From Treponema sp. (GTDB lineage: Bacteria; Spirochaetota; Spirochaetia; Treponematales; Breznakiellaceae): 43,878 nt of DNA. The notes beneath the pieces were generated by a model that made no database searches, was not told where the DNA came from, and saw only the letters and a list, made by a program, of their open reading frames with translations. The position numbers and the translations under genes were made by a program. Of the stretch, positions 33,611 through 39,958 are shown piece by piece. Where the stretch lies: positions 1 to 43,878 of the forward strand of contig JAISMC010000070.1 in assembly GCA_031276965.1 (NCBI GenBank), read 5' to 3'. Positions within the stretch are counted from its first letter, which is position 1; the number at the start of each line of letters is the position of its first letter.

Positions 33611-34492
33611 CTAATCCCTGGGCCGTATATAAAATCTGCCGTTGATCTGTTCGGTTTTAAGCACATTGATAAAGGCGCCGGGATCGATCTGTTTTATCCC
33701 CGCAATAAGGGAATTCACCTCGTCGGCGGAGACCACCGAATAGAGCAGCACCCGCTTCTTCCGCTGGAAGAAACCGCGGCCCATAAGGGAAGTGGCGGCG
33801 TGGTGTGTCATGTCCCGGATTAATGCGTAAACCTCGTCGGGTTTAATAGTAACGATGAGCATGGTCCGCTGCTGATATCCCCGGTAAAAAAACGAAAGGG
33901 CCATAGTGACGGTAAACTGAAAAATGATCGAATAGAGCGCCCTGTCCAGGGCGAAAAGCCAGGCCGCCGCCGCCAGGACCACGCAGTTCCCGGCGAAGAT
34001 ATAATTCCATGCATCCCTCCGGTATTTTTCCGATATGAAAATGGCGATAAAATCCGTACCCCCCGAACTTGCCCCCGCATAGAGGCAAAGGGTAATGGAA
34101 ACCGCATTGAGGAGGCCCCCGAATACCGCGGACAAAAGGGTATCGTGGAGCTGGATAATTTCGATAAACATCGGCGGCATCCAATCGGTAAGAAACCCGC
34201 TGACGGCAACCTGGAGGCAGGAGTAGAGGGTAAACTTTTTCCCGATATATTTGAAACAGATAAGTACCGGCGCCGCATTGAGCGTATATAAAATGACGCT
34301 GAAAGGTATGCGCACATTACCGAAGCGCAGGACCGTTTCCTGGATAAGCAGGGTAAGGCCGGTAAAACCGCCGGGAATAAGCGATCCCGCATGGATAAAG
34401 GTATTGATGTTAAACGCCATCAAAACGGAACTGAGGAGAATGAGGCACAAGCGTTTCAGGGTACTGCCGGCCGGCTGCCTGGTAGAATCCAT
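33611..34492 (-). CDS. YitT-family membrane protein with DUF2179 domain
   Basis: The 293-residue protein has five or six membrane spans in residues 12-200, including the family pattern LMAFNINTFIHAGSLIPGGFTGLTLLIQ near the start and CLYAGASSGGTDFIAIFISEKY in the middle. Residues 205-293 form the soluble DUF2179 domain (RTMLIVTIKPDEVYALIRDMTHHAATSLMGRGFFQRKKRVLLYSVVSADEVNSLIAGIKQIDPGAFINV in parts). YitT proteins are common in firmicutes and spirochaetes; their substrate is not known. It lies 36 bases after the next membrane-protein gene, so the two may be co-transcribed. Confidence 0.88.
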   Translation of the reverse strand: MDSTRQPAGSTLKRLCLILLSSVLMAFNINTFIHAGSLIPGGFTGLTLLIQETVLRFGNVRIPFSVILYTLNAAPVLICFKYIGKKFTLYSCLQVAVSGFLTDWMPPMFIEIIQLHDTLLSAVFGGLLNAVSITLCLYAGASSGGTDFIAIFISEKYRRDAWNYIFAGNCVVLAAAAWLFALDRALYSIIFQFTVTMALSFFYRGYQQRTMLIVTIKPDEVYALIRDMTHHAATSLMGRGFFQRKKRVLLYSVVSADEVNSLIAGIKQIDPGAFINVLKTEQINGRFYIRPRD

Positions 34493-34528
34493 CGTCCCTG
34501 TTTCCTTACGTTCCGGCGCTGCGGCTTC

Positions 34529-35164
34529 CTACATCCAGCCTATGATCCCAAAGACGATGAGCAGCAGTATGTCAACGCCGTATATGTACCCCAGGGCTTT
34601 GAATTGATTCTTCCGGTCCTTCATGTCATGCACCAGGAAGGCTGCTGCAAAGAAAGGTACATAGCCGATAAGCCAGATAAGCCAGGGGGCGCGGGCGTTC
34701 CACCAGGGATATTCCCAGCTCAGCACCCCTGCATAGTTAAGGAATATTTCCACCGCCACGCCGATCAGCGCATAGATGCCGGTCAGCAGTATCCGGTTAT
34801 TGACACCGAAGATCTTCTTTTTTGGATCCTTAGGCAGCCCCGTACAGGCAATAATGCCCGCAATGGCGAACATAAAGGATATTTCGATATTGTACCCGAT
34901 GAGCAGCTGCAGCGCCGTATCCCCCCGGGGAGCGCCCCATACAGGGGCATAGCTGGTGGCGTGGAAGACGATGCTGTTCCATATCTCGTTAAAAAGATCC
35001 ATCCCCCACAATGCCAGGCCGCCCAGCACCACGTCGATATGCTTTCTGCGGATCTCGTGAAAATATATGTACTGCACAATTACCAGCAGGGGGATAACAT
35101 ACCACTGCATAGTCTGCTGCGGATTACGCAGAATAGTCAATGAAGCCAGAGCGGATTCCGTCAT
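34529..35164 (-). CDS. Multi-pass membrane protein, unassigned
   Basis: The 211-residue protein starts at ATG 35162-35164, after a strong AGGAGG site. It is not recognised. Six or so hydrophobic spans are visible: WYVIPLLVIVQYIYF, IDVVLGGLALWGMDLF, LLIGYNIEISFMFAIAGIIAC, ILLTGIYALIGVAVEIFLNYAG, APWLIWLIGYVPFFAAAFLV and YIYGVDILLLIVFGIIGWM. Several Trp, Glu and Asn residues lie in or near the membrane. No charged transport motif or Cys pair is seen. A 20-bp perfect palindrome ends 13 bases before its start codon and may be its operator. Confidence 0.7.
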   Translation of the reverse strand: MTESALASLTILRNPQQTMQWYVIPLLVIVQYIYFHEIRRKHIDVVLGGLALWGMDLFNEIWNSIVFHATSYAPVWGAPRGDTALQLLIGYNIEISFMFAIAGIIACTGLPKDPKKKIFGVNNRILLTGIYALIGVAVEIFLNYAGVLSWEYPWWNARAPWLIWLIGYVPFFAAAFLVHDMKDRKNQFKALGYIYGVDILLLIVFGIIGWM

Positions 35165-35174
35165 AGATAACCTC

Positions 35175-35558
35175 CTATGAACTCCCATGGGAGTTCAGCG
35201 CATCGTTAAGGCCGTGGATCCCCTCTACGATAAGCATGGTTCTCCGGCCAAGACGGAGAAGCCTGCCGGTTTCCCGGCGTCTGCCGCTTTTAAAGTCAAA
35301 GACAGGGATTTCCACCTCTTCCCCGGCAAAGAGGGCCAGGAGCTGTTCATTAAGACAGGGGACATCCAGGGCCTCAAGTTCTTCGGACCGGGGCTGTTTT
35401 TCATCGGCGAAGGTATAATAAGAGTTTCCCAGGGAGTGGTCCACATAGAGGCTCCGCCGGGGGAAGCGTTTCCAGGCTGCCACCGCGGGGAGAAAAGCCA
35501 GGGAACGGCGGGACAGGTTATGGCCAAACCTGGTTCGTTTCCGAATCGTCTCTGAATT
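35175..35558 (-). pseudogene. Nucleoside (uridine) kinase fragment, decayed
   Basis: An open frame of about 128 codons has a middle part that matches the Udk/nucleoside-kinase family: YVDHSLGNSYYTFADEKQPR, EELEALDVPCLNEQLLALFA, EEVEIPVFDFKSGRR and LIVEGIHGLNDAL, equivalent to the family's SLDDYY...PR...D..ALD..L......L..G.EVE.P.FDF..G.R and VEGIHGLN. The P-loop that should precede it is not intact: where GxxxSGKTT is expected the frame reads RFGHNLSRR, and no proper start codon is present. The frame stops right after EGIHGLN, losing the whole second half. It is therefore a remnant truncated at both ends; the palindrome lies at its 3' break. Confidence 0.75.
35178..35197. promoter_or_regulatory. 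20-bp perfect palindrome, likely operator
   Basis: TGAACTCCCATGGGAGTTCA reads the same on both strands. It lies between the kinase fragment and the unassigned membrane-protein gene, just before that gene's AGGAGG site. With no loop bases it would make a poor RNA hairpin, so a site for a dimeric DNA-binding protein is more likely. It overlaps the last codons of the kinase fragment. Confidence 0.6.
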
Positions 35559-35587
35559 TTACGCATTAAAGCTCCGTCTTTATACAA

Positions 35588-35593
35588 TATAAT
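35588..35593 (+). promoter_or_regulatory. Possible -10 box before a small plus-strand unit
   Basis: TATAAT at 35588-35593 is a perfect -10 hexamer. The best -35 candidate, TTAAAG (35566-35571), is weak and 16 bases away. A transcript would start near 35600 and cover a 19-codon frame and a 13-bp hairpin. Confidence 0.3.
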
Positions 35594-35618
35594 CCTATAG
35601 TATTGGGGAAAAAACAAG

Positions 35619-35678
35619 ATGACCGGTTATTTTGGCAAGGTTTTTCAAAAAGAGGGGGTTACGGAATCGCGGTTTTGA
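35619..35678 (+). CDS. Possible 19-residue peptide
   Basis: ATG at 35619, preceded by GGGGAA at loose spacing, opens a 19-codon frame (MTGYFGKVFQKEGVTESRF) that stops at TGA exactly at the foot of a 13-bp hairpin. The composition is plausible but no homologue is known to me. It could be a leader peptide, the translated part of a small RNA, or chance. Confidence 0.25.
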   Translation: MTGYFGKVFQKEGVTESRF

Positions 35679-35708
35679 AACGGCCGCCGTCTGTCCGGCG
35701 GCCGTTTC
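35677..35708. other. Perfect 13-bp GC-rich hairpin
   Basis: Arms 35677-35689 (GAAACGGCCGCCG) and 35696-35708 (CGGCGGCCGTTTC) pair fully around TCTGTC. No long T-run follows on either strand (CCCC on plus, AAAACC on minus), so termination is possible but not certain. It lies between a possible small plus-strand unit and a possible remnant on the minus strand. Confidence 0.6.
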
Positions 35709-35714
35709 CCCGCG

Positions 35715-35927
35715 CTATGTCGCGCCATTCCGGATGGCGTCCATCCGTACCCCGGAACCGGCATACCGGGCCGCCGGCGGCAGTTCCCGCTCCAGCTCAT
35801 CAAAGGAACCGGGAACCGAAAGGGCGGTTTCCAGGCGGTTTATCGCTTCCCGGCGCCGGGGGAGCCTCAAAACCCGTGAAACAGGGCCTGCGGCACACGG
35901 ACAAAAAATAGCCCCCGCGATTTCTTT
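35715..35927 (-). pseudogene. Possible 3' remnant of a lost gene
   Basis: A start-less frame of 70 codons ends at TAG (35715-35717). Its last 45 residues (REAINRLETALSVPGSFDEL, ERELPPAARYAGSGVRMDAI, RNGAT) use the same G/C-ending codons as the real genes around it and look like the end of a genuine protein. A stop at 35928-35930 closes it upstream and no start codon fits. The family is unknown. The rest of 35.56-36.0 kb shows nothing convincing on either strand apart from the hairpins. Confidence 0.3.
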
Positions 35928-36005
35928 TTATGGGCTTTGTCCTTTTGGCAGTAACCGTCATCGTCAACCGTTTCGCCGGCCTTATGTTCGCGGCACTCAT
36001 CCGGA

Positions 36006-36037
36006 AAACATAGGGGAACAGAGGTTCCCCTATGTTT
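36006..36037 (-). terminator. Strong hairpin ending the nitrogenase-like operon
   Basis: Arms 36006-36019 and 36024-36037 form a perfect 14-bp stem with a 4-base loop. On the minus strand the stem is followed by a short T stretch (TTTTCC). The stop codon of the nifB-like gene (36030-36032) lies inside the stem, so the terminator starts within the coding sequence. Confidence 0.8.
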
Positions 36038-37328
36038 CCAGCGTATGAAATGACCGGGCCCCCTCCCGTACCGCGTCGACAATATAGTTGTAGGTCATAT
36101 AAACTTTTACCCCCTTTTCGGCGAGCATGAGCCGCGGAATTTCCCCGATCCTCATGGCGATGACGCAGGAGCAATCATGGATGGCCTGCAGGATCGGCAG
36201 CATCAGTTTTTCATGATCGGTACAGCCCTTTTCATCGCCGCAATATCGCAGTACCTCCCGCTTTTCAATAAAATTAACCTGTCCGTTTTGATGTTCATAG
36301 ATGTACAATTCCCTGGCATGTCCGAAATGCTGATTTACCAGGTACCCGTCTTTTGACGATACGGCAAACCGGATCGGCGGCCCGGAATGTTTTTTGGCTT
36401 CCGGATAACAGGGAGGAGCGGCGTTTTTGTCCGCCTCAAAGGTACGGGAAATGTCATCGTCCAATGTTCCCACAGCATCGGCCCGGCACTGGCGGCAATG
36501 GTACATCTGGGGGAGGATACCCCCGCATTTTTCGCGCATCTCCGTAATCTCGGCATGGCTGATCAGGGGTATATGTTCAAAGAGGCTTCCCTTAACGGGA
36601 ATAAGCTGCATAATGTTGGTGAGACCGGCGCCCAATGCTCGCACTTTTTCCACCACCGCGGGGATGTGGGCGTCGTTAATTCCCTTAATCATCACGATAT
36701 TCACTTTGCAGACAATGCCCAGTTCCGTCAAAAGCGGAATTCCCTCCATTTGATTGGCCAGGAGCAGCGCCGCCGCCGCCTCACCGGTAAGCCGTTTCCC
36801 CTGAAATTCAACATACCGGTATATCCGTTTTCCGATCGCCGGATCAACGGCGTTCACCGTTACGGTGACGTGGGATACGCCGAGGCCGGCAAGTTCCTCC
36901 GCGTAGAGGGGCAGCGCAAGTCCGTTGGTGGAAAGGCAAAAGGTTACCGGATCCCCCGTTTCGCGGAGGCGGAGGAAGGTCTCCCGGGTTTTTTCAAATT
37001 CGGCGAGGGCGTCACCGGGACCGGCGATACCGGCCACATCGATGTTCCCCAGCCGTTTTTTCGCCGCGAGATACCGGTTAACCGCCTCTTCCGGGGACAG
37101 AATCTTGGAGGTAATTCCGGGACGGCTTTCGTTAAGGCAGTCGTATTTTCGGACACAATAGTTGCACTGAATGTTACAGGAAGGGGCGACGGGCAGATGG
37201 ATCCGCGTGTTTTTCCCGCCGCATCCGTTAAAACAAGGATGGGACAGGGACTTTTTAAGATTAAGGGACAGGGGGAATTTATCCTGTGCCGGAACAGGGC
37301 GTATAACGCTGGTTTTTATGGTTTCCAT
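36030..37328 (-). CDS. nifB: NifB-like radical SAM protein with NifX-like C-domain
   Basis: NifB makes the 8Fe-9S-carbide precursor (NifB-co) for nitrogenase-type cofactors. The 432-residue protein starts at ATG 37326-37328, 14 bases after the NifH stop and preceded by AGGAAG. The radical-SAM motif is CNIQCNYC (Cys51, 55, 58), in the NifB-specific context LPVAPSCNIQCNYCVRKYDC followed by NESRPGI; GIAGPGDALAE and STNGLALPLYAEEL follow. From about residue 320 there is a NifX/NafY-like domain (IRFAVSSKDGYLVNQHFGHA through MRIGEIPRLMLAEKGV). The first motif reads HPCFNGCGGKN rather than the HPC....AHH form of many NifB proteins. It is last in the operon. Confidence 0.93.
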   Translation of the reverse strand: METIKTSVIRPVPAQDKFPLSLNLKKSLSHPCFNGCGGKNTRIHLPVAPSCNIQCNYCVRKYDCLNESRPGITSKILSPEEAVNRYLAAKKRLGNIDVAGIAGPGDALAEFEKTRETFLRLRETGDPVTFCLSTNGLALPLYAEELAGLGVSHVTVTVNAVDPAIGKRIYRYVEFQGKRLTGEAAAALLLANQMEGIPLLTELGIVCKVNIVMIKGINDAHIPAVVEKVRALGAGLTNIMQLIPVKGSLFEHIPLISHAEITEMREKCGGILPQMYHCRQCRADAVGTLDDDISRTFEADKNAAPPCYPEAKKHSGPPIRFAVSSKDGYLVNQHFGHARELYIYEHQNGQVNFIEKREVLRYCGDEKGCTDHEKLMLPILQAIHDCSCVIAMRIGEIPRLMLAEKGVKVYMTYNYIVDAVREGARSFHTLET

Positions 37329-37342
37329 GGATGTTTTACTTC

Positions 37343-38219
37343 CTAAATGGTCTCTCCCGGAGAGGTGATTTTTCCCTGTTCCAGCGCCAGGAGATAATCT
37401 CCCCATTTTCCCGCCCACTCCCGCAGGGCGGTAACTTCCAGGGGGGTGGGCGCCTTTGATTCCGTATGGGCGGCGATCTTTGCCGCCAATGAACGGTAAA
37501 TTCCCGCCTGTGCGGAATTTGGCGCCGCCTCTATGGTTGTTTTTCCCTGTAATTCGCTTTGGGTAACGGTTATCGAACGGGGGATATACTCTATCACCCG
37601 GGTGGCGGTTTGAGCCACAAAATCGTCGATGATGTCCCGTGAATAGGGGGTTCCCATGGAATTGGCGATCACTCCGCCGAGGAGCGCTCCGCCCGAATGG
37701 GAATATTTGCTGATCCCCTTAAAAAGATTGTTGGATGCGTAGATCGACATAAAATCGGATGAGGACACGGTAAATACATGTTCGGCTATCCCTTCCCGGA
37801 TCGGTACGGCGAATCCCCCGCAGACTACGTCGCCAAGTACGTCGTAGATCACCACATCAAGGTTAAGGTCCTCAAAAACTTTTTGTTGTTTGAAAAGTTC
37901 CACCGCCGTGATGATCCCCCGGCCCGCGCATCCCACCCCCGGCTGGGGGCCGCCAGCTTCCACACAGTAGATGCCGTTAAAACCCTCAAAGATCACGTCG
38001 TTTGCCTTAACCGCTGCCTTTTCCCGCAAAGTATCCAGTACCGTGGGGATGTATCTGCCGTCCCGCAGGGTGTTTGTGGAATCACTTTTTGGATCGCAGC
38101 CGAATTGCATCACCTTTAGGCCTAATTCCGAAAGGGCCGCGCTTAAATTCGAGGTGGTGGTCGATTTTCCTATCCCCCCCCTTTCCGTAAATCGCGATCT
38201 GTTTGATTTTTTTGCTCAT
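37343..38219 (-). CDS. NifH-like ATPase (reductase component), frame broken in the P-loop
   Basis: NifH-type proteins are ATP-driven 4Fe-4S electron donors to NifDK-type partners. ATG is at 38217-38219 after GAGGAAAAAG. Codons 1-15 read MSKKIKQIAIYGKGG; then a run of eight G (8 C on plus, 38174-38181) shifts the frame. With seven G it continues IGKSTTTSNLSAALSELGLK and VMQFGCDPKSDSTNTLRDGR, giving about 292 residues, the normal length. Both cluster Cys are present (GGPQPGVGCAGRG and YDVLGDVVCGGFAVPI). The SDSTNTLRxGxxIPTVLD stretch is like group IV NifH homologues. As written, the protein is split; a base error, a null mutation or a slippery site are the options. Confidence 0.88.
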
Positions 38220-38241
38220 CTTTTTCCTCTTGATTCGCGGG

Positions 38242-38277
38242 CGGGTCCATGCCCCCTTTTTAGGACCTTTGGACCCG
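38242..38277 (-). other. Hairpin in the NifD-NifH gap
   Basis: CGGGTCC (38242-38248) and GGACCCG (38271-38277) can pair over 7 bp around a 22-base loop. It lies in the 195-base gap between the NifD-like stop and the NifH-like start, the only long gap in this operon. It may stabilise or separate the nifH message; no known riboswitch could be matched. Confidence 0.4.
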
Positions 38278-38414
38278 GTACAGCTTTGTTTGTTTGGGGT
38301 ATGGATCCGCATAAAATCCATCCCTGTAGAACGGCGGCATCCCGCACCTCAGGACGGGGAGAGCCGCTGCCGGATCTTATCATTCAGGCGGTATGATTAT
38401 TTCAACAAAAACGC

Positions 38415-39947
38415 TTAAACTTCCACGGGCGCTTCGATATAACTATACGGATTTTTTTGATACCAACTTTCCCGAAAGGGAAGCGGAATCCTTTGGGCCG
38501 CGTTTTTTGAAAAGCTGGTGTTCCGCAGGGCCCTGGCCATATAGCGGGCAATGTCATAAACCCCCCGGTAGCCCAAATAGTTTCTTGCCGGCGTAAACAG
38601 GGGCATCCAAACGGCGCCGGCCTTTACAACCCAGGCGTTGCTGCCGGGATGGGCGAATACCATGTCGGGTTTCTCGCGGTTTATAATATTTACCAGTTCA
38701 TATACCTGATTGGAGGCGACATTAACATCAATGCCCGGGAATTCCTCCGCCAGCATTTCGTAGACCGGTTCGCTTAAACTGTCGTAATGGTAGGGCCGGA
38801 CGCCCGCCACCTCCACCCCCAGTTCTTTAAGAAGAACCGCCATACAGGCAACCCGGATAACCCCGCCGTTTAACAGAGCCCTTTTCCCCTTGATTTTTTC
38901 CATAAACGGCCCGAGGGCTTCCCGGAGATCGGTTTCCTCTTTTTTAATTATCCGGTCCGCCTTTTCCCCGTCGCCGGTTTTTTCCGCGATGGCGCGGATC
39001 CACGCGGCGGTGTTTTTTATCCCCATGGGCATATTTAAAATCATATAGGGGGTACCGTATTTCTGGTTTAAAAATTCCAGCAGATAATCATCATGGACGT
39101 TGCACATGCTGATATTCAGCGAAGCCTCCGAAAGGGTCCGTAAATCTTCAACCGTTGCATATTCCGTCGATATGGTAACTTTTAAATCCAGGGCGGCGAG
39201 CAGCCTGACCAGTTCCTTTTCGTCGGGGGCCCCTATGGCGGAAGCGTTAATTAAATTAACGGTCCGCGATTTTTGATATTGGTATTTAGCGGATTCGACG
39301 GTGTAATTAGGATCGTATTTGTTTAGCGGGCGGTAATCGATAAACGGTTTTGGCGTAAAATCCAAATATTTCGCCAGGCCGTGATAAACCGTGTCGTAAG
39401 CGGTGGCGTTTATCCTGGTTTTAAATCCCGGGCAATGCAGGGGGACCAGTTTGGCGGTCAAGGTTTCTCTCAGGCCGTCACATACTTCGTCAATGTCGTC
39501 GCCGATAATATTGGGGGCGCAGGTCGAGGCGATAAAAATAACCTTGGGGTTAAATTCAGCCTCGGCGTATAAAACAGCCCCTTTGAGTTTTTTTTCACCG
39601 CCGTTTATAATGTCGCTTTCACCTAAATTGGTACTAAGCCAGACAAAGGATGAACGCTGAAATCCCCTGGCGCCGCTTCCGGTATTTACCGGAAATTCCA
39701 GCATATGGGCGTGGGAACCGCAGCCCACGGGGCCATGCAGGATAGTCACCGAATCGGGAATAGTCATCACCATGGCCAAGGTCAAATACATTTGGCATGA
39801 TCCGGTCTGGGAGAACCTTCTGTCCCTGGCGAACAGGCACCCCCTTTTTGAGCAGCCCAATAGGTCCTCAACCCGTCCGCCAAAACCGGCGCATATTTTC
39901 AGCCTTGTCTCCCTTGTGGGAGGCACCTTGTGATCAATATAACCCAT
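38415..39947 (-). CDS. NifD-like catalytic subunit of a nitrogenase-like reductase
   Basis: This 510-residue protein belongs to the component-1 oxidoreductase family (NifD, VnfD, NifE, group IV relatives such as MarD). ATG at 39945-39947 follows AAAGGAG. P-cluster ligands are kept: Cys51 (TGSCQMYL), Cys76 (HGPVGCGSHAHM) and Cys143 (FIASTCAPNIIGDDID). Cys282 (ISMCNVHDDYLLEFLNQKYG) matches the Cys275 ligand of nitrogenase cofactor. At the position of His442 in Azotobacter NifD ([13 protein letters not shown]) the protein has NYLGYRGVYDIARY, with Leu458. So P-cluster and cofactor site exist but differ from nitrogenase. It lies 11 bases after the NifK-like gene. Substrate unknown; C-S bond cleavage is the best guess from context. 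Confidence 0.88.
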   Translation of the reverse strand: MGYIDHKVPPTRETRLKICAGFGGRVEDLLGCSKRGCLFARDRRFSQTGSCQMYLTLAMVMTIPDSVTILHGPVGCGSHAHMLEFPVNTGSGARGFQRSSFVWLSTNLGESDIINGGEKKLKGAVLYAEAEFNPKVIFIASTCAPNIIGDDIDEVCDGLRETLTAKLVPLHCPGFKTRINATAYDTVYHGLAKYLDFTPKPFIDYRPLNKYDPNYTVESAKYQYQKSRTVNLINASAIGAPDEKELVRLLAALDLKVTISTEYATVEDLRTLSEASLNISMCNVHDDYLLEFLNQKYGTPYMILNMPMGIKNTAAWIRAIAEKTGDGEKADRIIKKEETDLREALGPFMEKIKGKRALLNGGVIRVACMAVLLKELGVEVAGVRPYHYDSLSEPVYEMLAEEFPGIDVNVASNQVYELVNIINREKPDMVFAHPGSNAWVVKAGAVWMPLFTPARNYLGYRGVYDIARYMARALRNTSFSKNAAQRIPLPFRESWYQKNPYSYIEAPVEV

Positions 39948-39958
39948 AACGATCTCCT

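Noticed and set aside
35632-36174. Plus- and minus-strand frames of 120-140 codons in the gap before nifB
   Set aside because: Composition is Arg/Pro/Ser-rich and motif-free, they overlap strong hairpins, and their codon use differs from neighbours. Only the short minus-strand remnant at 35715-35927 looked gene-like.
38082-38321. A 79-codon minus-strand frame covering the NifH start region as a separate gene
   Set aside because: Its middle is the true first 15 codons of the NifH-like protein; the rest before and after is out-of-frame reading caused by the extra G and by an upstream in-frame ATG without a ribosome site.
38220-38414. Riboswitch (SAM or molybdenum-cofactor type) before the NifH-like gene
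   Set aside because: The conserved core sequences of those classes could not be found; only generic pairing is visible.
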